From a virus: 23,483 nt of DNA. The DNA is taken from positions 1 to 23,483 of the IMG/VR virus record IMGVR_UViG_3300044951_000572, one strand, 5' to 3'. Within the stretch, counting starts at the first letter, position 1. Each line of letters opens with the position of its first letter. Positions 7,133 to 14,530 of this stretch are shown one piece after another. Made by a program: the position numbers and the translations under genes. Below the pieces are notes generated by a model. That model was not told the DNA's origin and ran no database searches. It was given only the letters and a program-made list of their open reading frames with translations.

Positions 7133-8467
7133 ATGGCATCAGAAATTGTTGGAAGTTTATTCGGGGTGACTCCTGAGTTGTATCAAGAACAGCGTGACTT
7201 GATGCGTCAAAAGCAAGCAATGGAGTTTGCTCAACAAGACCCACGCACACAGGCGACCTATGCTTTTGGTCGTGCTGGTCAACAGTTGGGTCAAGCCTTT
7301 GGTGGTCTGATGGGTGTAGAAGACCCTCAGATGCGTCTGATTAGCCAACGCAATGCCTTGGCAAAGCAGTTTGATGTAAGCACTCCAGAGGGTCTTGCTC
7401 AATATGGAAAGGCTTTGCAACAAGTTGGAGACACTCAAGGTGCAGTAGCAATTTCATCTGAGTTGAGAAAAATTCGTTCTGAAACATCAAAACAAGAATT
7501 AGAGCAAGCCCAAGCAATCAAAGCACTGATGCCGCCTAAATTGACGGGTGATGAACGATATATTGCTGACTTACGAATTGTTGAGTCAATGGTTCGTGCT
7601 GGAAAAGAGCCATCCAAAGAACAATTATCAAATGCAAATATTGCAGCACAAATGTTGTCAAAGCCCCGTAGTTTCTACGACCAAGCAAGTGGGCAAACAA
7701 TTACGATTCCTGCGACAGACCCGTCAAAAGCATTTCCGCTAACATTTGAATTGGAGGAATTCCAACCATTAGTGGCAAAAACAGGAACAACAACAGCGCA
7801 AGTTACTGGAGGAAATCTTCCAACCGCTTCTCAAACCTCAATTGCTGAAATTGATGCTAATTTGACAAAACTAGGTAATTCAAAGCCTGAGTTACAAGGA
7901 TTTTTAGATGCGCTGAAGTCTGGTCAAGTCAAATACAACGCAACATCAAACACATTAGATTTGCTTGGGGCAACTGTTTTGCCAGCATTTGGATTAAAAG
8001 AAAAAGGCGATCAAGTCAAAAAAGATGAGATTCAACGGGCGCTTGTAGAACGAGTAAATACGCTTTTAATACAAGCAAAAGGAACTCAGACTGAAGGCGA
8101 TGCGACAAGGGCAAAAGATCAAATTGCAAGCTCAACAACTTATCTGAGCCAAGCCAGGATGACGGGTGCAATTGAAAGCCTTATGAGGGTTGAAGACAAA
8201 CTTGCAAAAGAACTTGAAGCAAAGAAAAAGGCTTTGCAAGCACAGGGAAAAACTGTTGCTCCCAATGTTCCTGCAAGACAAGCACAACCCCAAACTCAAC
8301 CGCAACCGCCAGCACAACCGCCAGCACAGGCCCGTGCACAACCAAGTCCACAACAGCCGCAACCACAATATACAGATGACCAAAAAATTCAACTCTTTAT
8401 GAGAGCAAATCCCAAGGCAAGTCGGGAACAAGCAATTGCTGCTCTTAAAAGAGCTGGAAAACTCTAA
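7133..8467 (+). CDS. Internal virion protein with coiled coils and Pro/Gln linker
   Basis: This 444-residue protein is Gln/Lys/Ala-rich. The N-terminal part has helical segments (LYQEQRDLMRQKQAMEFAQQ; ELRKIRSETSKQELEQAQAI), the centre is mixed, and residues 382-412 form a Pro/Gln linker containing repeated QPPAQPPAQ units. The last 32 residues (DDQKIQLFMRANPKASREQA onward) look like a short helical domain. AAGGAATAATT precedes the ATG. Flanked by two other large virion-type genes, it is probably one of three proteins that form the inner core or are ejected with the DNA. No lysozyme or transglycosylase motif was found. Confidence 0.55.
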   Translation: MASEIVGSLFGVTPELYQEQRDLMRQKQAMEFAQQDPRTQATYAFGRAGQQLGQAFGGLMGVEDPQMRLISQRNALAKQFDVSTPEGLAQYGKALQQVGDTQGAVAISSELRKIRSETSKQELEQAQAIKALMPPKLTGDERYIADLRIVESMVRAGKEPSKEQLSNANIAAQMLSKPRSFYDQASGQTITIPATDPSKAFPLTFELEEFQPLVAKTGTTTAQVTGGNLPTASQTSIAEIDANLTKLGNSKPELQGFLDALKSGQVKYNATSNTLDLLGATVLPAFGLKEKGDQVKKDEIQRALVERVNTLLIQAKGTQTEGDATRAKDQIASSTTYLSQARMTGAIESLMRVEDKLAKELEAKKKALQAQGKTVAPNVPARQAQPQTQPQPPAQPPAQARAQPSPQQPQPQYTDDQKIQLFMRANPKASREQAIAALKRAGKL

Positions 8468-8481
8468 TCAAGGAAATCATC

Positions 8482-10545
8482 ATGGGCTTATTTGATTCGT
8501 GGGAAAACAAAACAGATGCAAGTAAGTTGCAGGAAAAGTACCTTACTGACTTTCAAAAAGGCAAGGTAAACAAGGCCAATGAAATTGCAGAAGGCATCAT
8601 GCAATCTGTTTTAGAACTTGGCACATCCATTGGATTGACCAAGCAACAAACGCTTGATAAATTTAACGCTCAACTTGCAAAACAATCAGATCGGTTGCCA
8701 TACGACAACAGAGTTTTGGGTGCTGCTGGTGAAATAGTTGGCGAATTGATGGTCGCGGCTCCATTGTCCACAATGGGGTGGTTTGGTGCTGGTGGTAAGG
8801 TTGCTCAAATCTTCAAACAAGGATTGTTTGGTGGGCTTTGGGATGGCATTACAAAACCTGTTTCTGAAGGCCAAAGCAGGACTGAACAAGCTGGTACTGC
8901 CGCAGCTATTTCTGGTGGCGCAACAGCAGTTCTTGGTGCTTTAAGTAGGCCCATTGAAAAAGTAACAAACTTTGATTTCAAAGCCAACATTCAATCTGTA
9001 AAAGATGCGTCAGCTTCACTTGGGGTTAGTCCTCAATTGCTTGGCGACTTTACTGGCAGGGAAATAACACGGGCTGCTGAAGCAACCAATCGGGCTAGAG
9101 GTGGTGGTGTTGTTGAAAGACTAAAAACCAACATCAGTGAACTTAGCAATGCAGCGGCAAAGGTTGAGCAAAAATACACTGGTGGCAGAGCTTATTCTGG
9201 AGAAGCGGGTAAAAATGTTGCCACCGCAGTGCAGACCAACTATAAAAATGCAACCGCAGAAGGAAACAAACTTTATAAAAAACTAGATGCTCTTTCTGAG
9301 TCAACTGGTTTGACAAAGATAAATCCAACAGAAACCAAAGCCGCAGTTAATCAAGTTTTAGATGAGTATGGAGACTTGTTTAAAGCACTTGAAAGACCTG
9401 CTCTTGCATCAAAATTTGAGGCAATGGCTGGCAGACTTGGCAAAGAAGAAGTAAAACAGGCTCAAGGCGCAATTGTGGATGAGTTTGGTCGCCCAATGAT
9501 TCCTGAAATAAAAGGCCCAAAAGAATTTACATTCAAGGACATACGACAAGCCAGAGAAGGTTTGGTTGATGCTTTGCAATCTGCAAAACAACGCAATGTT
9601 TTTGGCCCAGTTGAGTCTGTAAGACTTAGCAACATTATTGAGGCTTTGGATAAAGACATTGATAACTGGGGCATTGCGGCATCTAAAAATGAAGAAATTG
9701 CAGATGCTTGGGGTGCTGCCAGAAACTACTGGAAAGGAAATGTTGTTCCTCTGCGGGATGCTGACCTTGCAATCACAATGATTCGTGATCCAAATTCTGG
9801 TGAGTTAAAGACTGACATTTCAAAACTTGCTGGGAAGATTGTTTCCTCTGAGTCAACTGGTCAAGAGGGTGCAAAAAGAGCGTCAATGATGATTGCCAAG
9901 GTTTTGCCTATAGATATTAAAGAAGATGTAGCTGCATACACATTTGATGTTGCTAGAAAAGAGGCGACTGATGCTCAAGGCGTATTCAACCCAATCAAGT
10001 TTTCATCATTTTTACAAGCAAGAAAGCAGAATCTTCAACCATTTGTTGAGGACAACCTAGACACGCTTCTTAATAAATATAGTTTCCTTTCTCAATCGCT
10101 CACAAGGAACGCTGGCAATATGGGCGCTGATGAAGCGGGAACTCAAATGTTGAGGCTTGCGGCTGGATCGGCTGTTGGCGGCCCAGTTGGGGCTGCTGTT
10201 ATGGCAACTCCTGTAAACAGAATCATGGAGGCTATTTCTAGAAATGCTTTTGATTCAAAAGCTGGAAGATTAATCATGCTTTCTGGAAAAACATTGGATG
10301 ACTTCAGGCCTTTGGTTACTGGAGCAACATTGTCAGATCAAGTGACTGAGATGGAGCCTCAGTGGGTTATGCCACCAGAATTGGGTGGAACCACAGAACC
10401 TGGGATGCAAGAAGAGGAATTTATCATGCCACCAGAACTGCAAGAAAGAGCGACTCCAGAAAAAATTGGATTCGGCGCTGAAGATGTTGCACCATCAATG
10501 AGTCCTATGAGTGGAATAAACCCACAACTTCAGCCAACCATGTAA
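8482..10545 (+). CDS. Large internal virion / DNA ejection-type protein
   Basis: A 687-residue, mostly helical protein. An N-terminal helix-rich region contains a Gly/hydrophobic segment near 78-118 (VGELMVAAPLSTMGWFGAGG; FKQGLFGGLWDGI), there are long charged helices in the middle, and a second hydrophobic small-residue segment lies near 557-577 (LRLAAGSAVGGPVGAAVMATP). The C-terminus is acidic with repeated MPPEL units (VMPPELGG and IMPPELQE). Two membrane-compatible stretches separated by long helices fit proteins that cross the cell envelope during genome delivery. AAGGAAATC gives a clear ribosome site. Family assignment is by context and composition only. Confidence 0.55.
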   Translation: MGLFDSWENKTDASKLQEKYLTDFQKGKVNKANEIAEGIMQSVLELGTSIGLTKQQTLDKFNAQLAKQSDRLPYDNRVLGAAGEIVGELMVAAPLSTMGWFGAGGKVAQIFKQGLFGGLWDGITKPVSEGQSRTEQAGTAAAISGGATAVLGALSRPIEKVTNFDFKANIQSVKDASASLGVSPQLLGDFTGREITRAAEATNRARGGGVVERLKTNISELSNAAAKVEQKYTGGRAYSGEAGKNVATAVQTNYKNATAEGNKLYKKLDALSESTGLTKINPTETKAAVNQVLDEYGDLFKALERPALASKFEAMAGRLGKEEVKQAQGAIVDEFGRPMIPEIKGPKEFTFKDIRQAREGLVDALQSAKQRNVFGPVESVRLSNIIEALDKDIDNWGIAASKNEEIADAWGAARNYWKGNVVPLRDADLAITMIRDPNSGELKTDISKLAGKIVSSESTGQEGAKRASMMIAKVLPIDIKEDVAAYTFDVARKEATDAQGVFNPIKFSSFLQARKQNLQPFVEDNLDTLLNKYSFLSQSLTRNAGNMGADEAGTQMLRLAAGSAVGGPVGAAVMATPVNRIMEAISRNAFDSKAGRLIMLSGKTLDDFRPLVTGATLSDQVTEMEPQWVMPPELGGTTEPGMQEEEFIMPPELQERATPEKIGFGAEDVAPSMSPMSGINPQLQPTM

Positions 10546-10555
10546 GGGGCATAAG

Positions 10556-11257
10556 ATTGATCCTCTCACCCTTCTGGCAATGGCAAATGGCTGTGTCGCA
10601 GCTATTCGCAAAGGCTGTGAACTCTATAAAGAGGTCAAGGGAACTGTTGCCGCAGCCCAGAAGACTGTTAAAGAGGTCACGGCTATTGCTGAAGAAGTGG
10701 GTGGCTTCTTTGGGTTCTTCAAGAAGAAAAAGCCCAAGCCCACAGCCCCTGTTGTTGCTCCCAAAGCAAAAAAGGCTGAGCCAGAGGTTTGGGATGAGAA
10801 CAAGGTTGTCTCTGACTTGGCGGCTAATCTGTCGCAGTTCTTCAAAGTTCAGCAACAGCTTGCAGACCACATTCGTGAGGAAGAAGAAAAGTCTAAGACT
10901 GTTTATGACCCAAGTCAGAACATCATGGAGTCGGCGCTAAACAGGGAACTTGCCAAGACGCAGTTTGAGAAGTTAGCCAAAGAGATTCGAGAGATTATGG
11001 TGTATCAGTCACCCCCAGAGTTGGGGAACTTGTACACACGGGTGAACCAAATGAGGGTCATCATCATTGCTGAACAAGAAGAAGCAAGGTTGGCCCAGGA
11101 AAAGAAACAGCGAGAGGTTGAATGGCAACGCAGAAAGGTAATCAGCGCAATCCAAGACAAGGCAATCTACGGGGTAGCTTGTTTAGTGTTCGTCCTTTAC
11201 CTAGTCCTGTTCTTCAGCCTTCTAATAATGGATCGAAAGGTAAGATGGGGTTTCTAG
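10556..11257 (+). CDS. Membrane-anchored coiled-coil protein, probable ATT start
   Basis: The first in-frame ATG (10580) has no ribosome site, but AGGGG at 10545-10549 is correctly spaced for the ATT at 10556, which would give an N-terminus reading MDPLTLLAMANGCVAAIRKG. Related phage proteins, as I recall them, begin MIDPLT; the codon before ATT is AAG, one base from ATG. The 233-residue product has an N-terminal amphipathic helix, a FFKKKKPKP basic linker near 53-61, long charged helices and a C-terminal membrane segment (residues about 203-227) followed by a basic tail. It leads a set of membrane genes upstream of lysis. Function unknown; 10580 remains the alternative start. Confidence 0.6.
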   Translation: MDPLTLLAMANGCVAAIRKGCELYKEVKGTVAAAQKTVKEVTAIAEEVGGFFGFFKKKKPKPTAPVVAPKAKKAEPEVWDENKVVSDLAANLSQFFKVQQQLADHIREEEEKSKTVYDPSQNIMESALNRELAKTQFEKLAKEIREIMVYQSPPELGNLYTRVNQMRVIIIAEQEEARLAQEKKQREVEWQRRKVISAIQDKAIYGVACLVFVLYLVLFFSLLIMDRKVRWGF

Positions 11258-11439
11258 TCGCATTAGTTGCTATGGTGCTGGTCTTTGTCCTACTGCTTCC
11301 GCTGTTGGGGAGCATTTACTATGACACATTGGCTGCACAAAAGGAAAGCAAAATGCAGATTGACCGCATGGAGAGACTGCGCCAACAGTTAGAGTACGAG
11401 CGTCAACAACTAGATAGGCAACGCAATGAATCAAAATAG
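11245..11439 (+). CDS. Small membrane protein with C-terminal coiled coil
   Basis: The start is placed at ATG 11245 (ribosome site AAAGGTAAG) rather than further upstream, where the reading frame would run 136 bases inside the previous gene. The 64-residue product has one strong membrane helix (residues 3-24, LVALVAMVLVFVLLLPLLGS) and then a charged heptad-type helix (MERLRQQLEYERQQLDRQRN). It overlaps the preceding gene by 13 bases and the next by 14. The layout resembles small inner-membrane lysis accessory proteins, but no family is recognised. Confidence 0.6.
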   Translation: MGFLVALVAMVLVFVLLLPLLGSIYYDTLAAQKESKMQIDRMERLRQQLEYERQQLDRQRNESK

Positions 11440-11674
11440 GTTTCTATGGGGCGTGATTGTTGTATCCATTGCGGTGGTTCTTTTGCTGGGTGGATGTGAA
11501 GACAGATACCGCTATGTTTGCCAAAATCCTGATAAATTTGACCTGCCTGAGTGTCAAAAGCCCAGATGCTTATTCACTCAAACCTGTCCTGAATACCTTG
11601 TAGCACCTATCTTGACCACGAAAATTGAACCCCCAAAGGTTGAAGAAAAGAAGGCCGATGATGACAAAAAGTAA
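11426..11674 (+). CDS. Cysteine-rich lipoprotein
   Basis: The 82-residue product has a lipoprotein signal peptide (hydrophobic residues 8-22 and a lipobox LGGC with Cys24). The mature part begins EDRYRY and has four further cysteines (C32, C43, C48, C54) in a compact region with CQNPDKFDLPEC and CLFTQTCPE, then a Lys/Asp-rich tail. I recall similar EDRYRY...C...C...C...C proteins next to lysis genes in marine podoviruses; their function is unknown. It overlaps both neighbours out of frame. Glutamate, not aspartate, follows the lipidated Cys, so outer-membrane sorting is possible. Confidence 0.65.
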   Translation: MNQNRFLWGVIVVSIAVVLLLGGCEDRYRYVCQNPDKFDLPECQKPRCLFTQTCPEYLVAPILTTKIEPPKVEEKKADDDKK

Positions 11675-12146
11675 ATACTCTCCTGAAGACCTAGAAGTTC
11701 GCATTTGGGGCTTTGTGGTGGTGATGATTACCATCATTTTGTTTGGCATCGTGTTCTCATTGCTCTATTCGGTTACTTTTGTAACTCAGCCTATCAAGAG
11801 CATGGCTCCCATCGATCAAGCCTATACCAAGATGCTGAACGATATTGTTCTTCTCATTGTTGGCGGTATCGGTGGGATTGTTGGCAAACGGGCTGTAGGG
11901 ACTGTAAATAGCCCAACGCCTACACCTCAGATTTCAGCGCCTTCTACGCCTGTTCCTGCCCCTCCTAGCCCTCCTGCAACCTCTACATGGACTGCTCCAT
12001 CTGGTGCTTTACCTGCTTGGGTCAATCCTCCGCTTGATGAAAGCTGGACTCCCCCACCTCCCCCCACCACCCCACCCCAACATTTAGAAGCTGACTCAGT
12101 GCGGGAAGAAATCGCCCTTGCTAGACAAGAGGTGAAGAATGGTTAA
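11661..12146 (+). CDS. Holin-like two-helix membrane protein with proline-rich tail
   Basis: Start chosen at 11661 (AAGAAGG upstream; ATG 11658 is an immediate alternative). The 161-residue protein has a short charged N-terminus, a membrane helix at about 16-41 (IWGFVVVMITIILFGIVFSL), a conserved loop (TQPIKSMAPIDQAYTKMLND) and a second helix at about 60-75 (IVLLIVGGIGGIVG). Residues 83-145 form a long proline-rich tail, ending in an acidic helix. Position directly before the spanin and endolysin genes supports a holin or holin-like role, releasing endolysin through the inner membrane. The Pro-rich tail is unusual for a holin. It overlaps the spanin gene by eight bases. Confidence 0.55.
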   Translation: MTKSKYSPEDLEVRIWGFVVVMITIILFGIVFSLLYSVTFVTQPIKSMAPIDQAYTKMLNDIVLLIVGGIGGIVGKRAVGTVNSPTPTPQISAPSTPVPAPPSPPATSTWTAPSGALPAWVNPPLDESWTPPPPPTTPPQHLEADSVREEIALARQEVKNG

Positions 12147-12627
12147 CCCATACTTCATCATTGGGGCCATGATTGCTGTGGGCGGTGCTTACGGCTATGG
12201 GCATCATGTTGGATGGGGTGACAGGGATGCTGAGATGCAAGTCGAGATTGCCAAAAAGAATGATGAAGCACGGGAAAAAGAGCGTGAACTTGCCCAACAA
12301 CTGAATGACCAATCAACCAAACTTTCGGAGGCCAATAATGTCATCAATCAAAAGCAATCTAGTCTTGATTCTGCTATTCGTGCTGGTAGGTTGCGGCTCC
12401 CGTCCACAAGTTGTGTACAAGCCCCCACAAATGCCCCCACTTCCACCGGAGATAGCCCAAAAGAGAGAAGTGAACCTGTCAGACAGGTTTATGAAACTTC
12501 TGACTCCGACAGAGCAACCCTCGCAGCCATTGCCGAAATCATCGCCCAAGGCGACAGAAATACGGCCCAATTGAATGCGTGTATCGACAGTTATAACAAG
12601 GTAATGGGGGTGATAAATGGTAAATAG
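12139..12627 (+). CDS. Rz: i-spanin (Rz-like)
   Basis: The 162-residue product has an N-terminal membrane anchor (PYFIIGAMIAVGGAYGYG) and a long periplasmic charged helix (AEMQVEIAKKNDEAREKERELAQQL and on), then AIRAGRLRLP, a segment often seen in Rz proteins. Rz proteins span from the inner membrane to meet Rz1 and disrupt the outer membrane at the last stage of lysis. The diagnostic evidence is genetic: a small lipoprotein gene is wholly embedded in another frame. The start has GAGGTGAAG upstream and overlaps the holin-like gene. Confidence 0.85.
   Translation: MVNPYFIIGAMIAVGGAYGYGHHVGWGDRDAEMQVEIAKKNDEAREKERELAQQLNDQSTKLSEANNVINQKQSSLDSAIRAGRLRLPSTSCVQAPTNAPTSTGDSPKERSEPVRQVYETSDSDRATLAAIAEIIAQGDRNTAQLNACIDSYNKVMGVINGK
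12338..12574 (+). CDS. Rz1: o-spanin (Rz1-like lipoprotein), embedded in Rz
   Basis: Start at ATG 12338, six bases after a perfect GGAGG; an upstream in-frame ATG at 12305 would add 11 residues in front of the signal. The 78-residue product has a type II signal peptide (NLVLILLFVLVGC, lipidated Cys19) and a proline-rich mature part of 60 residues (YKPPQMPPLPPEIAQ), as in known Rz1 proteins, which sit in the outer membrane and bind the i-spanin. Gly-Ser after Cys fits outer-membrane sorting. The gene lies entirely inside the i-spanin gene in a different frame, the classic lambda-type arrangement. Confidence 0.85.
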   Translation: MSSIKSNLVLILLFVLVGCGSRPQVVYKPPQMPPLPPEIAQKREVNLSDRFMKLLTPTEQPSQPLPKSSPKATEIRPN

Positions 12628-13216
12628 TGAGCAACTAAAGAAACTCCACATTGGGGTTGAGTGGGTTGATGCCCTCAATGAAACCTTCAACACTTTTGGC
12701 ATTAACACACAGCGCCAGCAAGCTGCCTTTATCGGGCAGTGTGGGCATGAATGTGGGAACTTTAAGACCCTGGAAGAGAACCTTAACTATCGTGCTGAAA
12801 CCCTGATGAAGTTGTGGAAGGCAAGGTTTCCAACGATGGAGATTGCCAATCAGTATTCCAAAAATCCTAAGAAGATTGCAAACAAGGTGTACAGCAGTCG
12901 TATGGGAAACAGGGATGAAGCATCTGGTGACGGGTATCGGTTCAGAGGCCGTGGGTGCATCCAGTTGACGGGCCATGCAAACTACTTCCATGCTGGACAA
13001 GCACTGGGAGTTGACTTTGTAATGGAGCCTGACCTTGTGGCAACGCCCAAGTATGCGGCACTGACTGCTGGTTGGTTCTGGTCAACCCACAATTGCAACA
13101 ATCTTGCTGAAGCTGCTGATTGGGTTGGATTGACCAAGAAGATCAATGGTGGGACTATTGGCCTAGATGACCGAATCAAGCACACTAACGAGGCTTTTGC
13201 GGTGCTTGGCTCTTGA
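12617..13216 (+). CDS. Endolysin, glycoside hydrolase family 19
   Basis: The 199-residue enzyme matches phage GH19 endolysins (chitinase-like lysozymes cleaving peptidoglycan glycan chains). GQCGHECGNFKTLEENLNY holds the catalytic pair, Glu45 (in HE) and Glu54 (in ENLNY), and GYRFRGRGCIQLTGHANY at 106-123 is the family substrate-binding signature. AGWFWSTHNCNNLAEAADW and TKKINGG complete the conserved core. There is no signal peptide, so it depends on a holin for release. The start has GGGGGTGAT upstream and overlaps the i-spanin gene by 11 bases; its 3' end overlaps the opposite-strand HTH gene by 32 bases. Confidence 0.9.
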   Translation: MVNSEQLKKLHIGVEWVDALNETFNTFGINTQRQQAAFIGQCGHECGNFKTLEENLNYRAETLMKLWKARFPTMEIANQYSKNPKKIANKVYSSRMGNRDEASGDGYRFRGRGCIQLTGHANYFHAGQALGVDFVMEPDLVATPKYAALTAGWFWSTHNCNNLAEAADWVGLTKKINGGTIGLDDRIKHTNEAFAVLGS

Positions 13217-13400
13217 GTTTTCCACGATTGAATATCTTGTGTTTCTTGAAGAAGTACAAGACAGCTTGGTAAGCAACACCAAACCTTTTGGCAATCTCTT
13301 TCTTGCTAACACCATCTTTCCATAGCGTCAATGCTCTGGATTCGCTGATTTGAGTGGGTTTCCTGCCACTTCCAGGTCTTGCGCCACCCTTAGTCTTCAT
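13185..13400 (-). CDS. Small helix-turn-helix DNA-binding protein
   Basis: A 71-residue basic protein. After KTKGGARPGSGRKPTQISES, the segment ALTLWKDGVSKKEIAKRFGVAYQAVLYFFKKH (about 24-55) reads as a three-helix HTH of the resolvase/Hin or terminase-small-subunit type (GVSKKEIAKRFGV then a recognition helix). The GGARPGSGRK opening is common in phage terminase small subunits and related DNA-binding proteins, but at 71 residues it lacks their oligomerisation domain. It is the last gene of the leftward operon, converges on the endolysin gene and overlaps its end by 32 bases. Its start overlaps the preceding gene by 11 bases. Confidence 0.65.
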   Translation of the reverse strand: MKTKGGARPGSGRKPTQISESRALTLWKDGVSKKEIAKRFGVAYQAVLYFFKKHKIFNRGKLKSQAPQKPR

Positions 13401-13494
13401 TCAAGGCCATCCAAACCATGATGCAAACGCCTCCAATGGCTAACGCAATGCCTAAAAATCCTATGGCAAAGATTGTGATGATTGTCTCGATCAC
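13390..13494 (-). CDS. 34-residue single-pass membrane peptide, GTG start
   Basis: The start is GTG at 13494, preceded by a strong GAGGGGAG ribosome site and overlapping the previous gene's stop (ATGTGA). A longer frame upstream has no ribosome site. The product is almost entirely one membrane helix (TIFAIGFLGIALAIGGVCIM) with a short acidic end (ALNED). Small phage membrane peptides of this kind may modulate host membrane proteins or lysis timing, but no family is recognised and there is nothing else in the sequence to assign a role. Confidence 0.55.
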   Translation of the reverse strand: MIETIITIFAIGFLGIALAIGGVCIMVWMALNED

Positions 13495-13643
13495 ATAACT
13501 CCCCTCATTTCCCACCCCAATAAAAAGTAATTCCAACGAGTAACGATGGCAGAGTTTGTAAACTTCTTCCCGTCCCATTGAAGTTCATCCGGTGTGTAGC
13601 CTTTGCCTATCATTAGGGCTATGAATACTTGTCGTGCTTTCAT
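13491..13643 (-). CDS. Small protein of unknown function (50 residues)
   Basis: Start at ATG 13643, with AAAGGTGA four bases upstream and an ATGA overlap with the stop of the preceding gene. The product, KARQVFIALMIGKGYTPDEL followed by QWDGKKFTNSAIVTRWNYFLLGWEM, is mixed and partly aromatic with no membrane helix or metal site. It is similar in style to small hypothetical phage genes transcribed with replication functions. Its end overlaps the membrane peptide gene. Evidence for being real is the ribosome site and coupling on both sides. Confidence 0.55.
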   Translation of the reverse strand: MKARQVFIALMIGKGYTPDELQWDGKKFTNSAIVTRWNYFLLGWEMRGVM

Positions 13644-13855
13644 GTGTTCACCTTTGGTGGCACTGGTTGTGCGTCCAACATATTTCGACACGCAATAATG
13701 GATGCAATGTCATCAGGCTCTTGCTCTGTGCGCTGTGCTGGCTGTGCCAATCGTTCTTTGAGTACGCCAATGGCTTTTTCATAGATTGATCCACGCTCAA
13801 TCATTAGCGTTTTCAACGCATCAAGCGCTATTGCCATTGCTTCTCTGTCAGTCAT
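13640..13855 (-). CDS. Small conserved phage protein (MTDREAMAIALDALKTL type)
   Basis: Start taken at ATG 13855, where TAGGAGAACAAGC precedes it and the codon overlaps the upstream stop. The 71-residue product begins TDREAMAIALDALKTLMIER, GSIYEKAIGVLKERLAQP, a two-helix module I recognise as frequent in betaproteobacterial and other phage genomes, sometimes as a domain at the front of longer proteins. It probably forms a helical hairpin; no function is known. The second half (RTEQEPDDIASIIACRNMLDAQP) is acidic and low in conservation signals. Confidence 0.6.
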   Translation of the reverse strand: MTDREAMAIALDALKTLMIERGSIYEKAIGVLKERLAQPAQRTEQEPDDIASIIACRNMLDAQPVPPKVNT

Positions 13856-14070
13856 GCTTGTTCTCCTACAACCCACACAGCTTTACCCCCAGTAGGCTCA
13901 TATTCATCAAACTTCAAGCGGATGTACTGCTGTCCAGGTATACCCGCAGATTGCACATATCCTTGAATGCCAAAACTCTTGAGTTCTGTCACCACGACCA
14001 TGCAAGCACCAAACATTTCTTTGTCTGGTGTGACTTGCACAATGTCTCCAATTTTTAAATCTTGTGTCAT
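13852..14070 (-). CDS. Small conserved phage protein, beta-barrel-like (72 residues)
   Basis: The product starts TQDLKIGDIVQVTPDKEMFG, ACMVVVTELKSFGIQGYV and ends IRLKFDEYEPTGGKAVWVVG. The order KIGDIVQV-DK-MFGACMVVVTELKSFG-QGYV matches a recurrent small phage protein with an SH3-like beta-barrel look; its function is unknown to me. GAGGGAAGC lies directly before the ATG and the start overlaps the preceding stop by four bases, so translation is probably coupled to the 80-residue gene upstream. Confidence 0.65.
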   Translation of the reverse strand: MTQDLKIGDIVQVTPDKEMFGACMVVVTELKSFGIQGYVQSAGIPGQQYIRLKFDEYEPTGGKAVWVVGEQA

Positions 14071-14309
14071 GCTTCCCTCGCTTTCAGCATTGCGTCTGCC
14101 ATTTGATAAGCCGCACCTGCATAAACTTGTGGAGATGCAGTTTCTTTACTGTTTGGATGAGCAAGCATGGATTGCATCGCCTTTGCCGCAAAGTAATCGC
14201 GCAGGGTCATGCCGTTTTGGTCAATCTCATATTCTTTGGCAATGTCTGAATGTTCAGACTTTATGAGCAGTGCTTTTTGTTTGCCTGGAAATGCTGGTGG
14301 GTTATTCAT
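14067..14309 (-). CDS. Small conserved phage protein with GMTLRDYFAAKAMQ motif
   Basis: Start at ATG 14309, overlapping the previous stop; a longer upstream frame (to 14378) lies wholly inside the preceding gene. The 80-residue product runs NNPPAFPGKQKALLIKSEHS, GMTLRDYFAAKAMQSMLAHP and VYAGAAYQMADAMLKAREA. PPAFP near the start and GMTLRDYFAAKAMQ are hallmarks of a very widespread small phage protein family of unknown role. The C-terminal YQMADAMLKAR helix is also typical. Its ribosome site is weak, in line with coupling. Confidence 0.7.
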   Translation of the reverse strand: MNNPPAFPGKQKALLIKSEHSDIAKEYEIDQNGMTLRDYFAAKAMQSMLAHPNSKETASPQVYAGAAYQMADAMLKAREA

Positions 14310-14530
14310 TTTGTTTTCATTCTTCTGATGTACACAGTAAACGATTGAATCGTGTCTTTGCCAAACGCTAGAGTGCATTTCTCAATGTGTTGGGCAACTT
14401 CTTCAATCACTTCATTCCTGGCATTGTTCTCAGCAAATCTAATGATCTGGTGCTTGCGTGACCCTTGCAGACCCCAATCACCTTGACGCTTTGCAAGTTC
14501 ATCAAAAGCCTCGTCTTCAGGTTCTTTCAT
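14306..14530 (-). CDS. Small protein of unknown function (74 residues)
   Basis: Start at ATG 14530 with AAGGAAA six to nine bases upstream. The charged, helical product begins KEPEDEAFDELAKRQGDWGL and contains NNARNEVIEEVAQHIEKCTLAFGKDTI and a short beta end (TVYIRRMKTK). Phage proteins with the order DEAFDELAKRQG... followed by a helix ending in FGKDT(I/V) are familiar as small hypothetical genes. It overlaps the preceding gene by 14 bases and the following by four. Confidence 0.6.
   Translation of the reverse strand: MKEPEDEAFDELAKRQGDWGLQGSRKHQIIRFAENNARNEVIEEVAQHIEKCTLAFGKDTIQSFTVYIRRMKTK

Noticed and set aside
8132-8431. Leftward leucine/cysteine-rich frames opposite the Pro/Gln linker
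   Set aside because: Complement of CAA/CCG repeats produces Leu/Trp-rich nonsense; the rightward gene is continuous.
11122-11439. Longer 105-residue version of the small coiled-coil membrane protein
   Set aside because: The extra 41 residues lie on top of the previous gene in another frame; ATG 11245 has its own ribosome site and places the membrane helix at the N-terminus.
13786-14266. Rightward frames opposite the leftward small-gene operon
   Set aside because: No ribosome sites, unnatural composition, and the leftward genes carry overlaps and known small-phage motifs.
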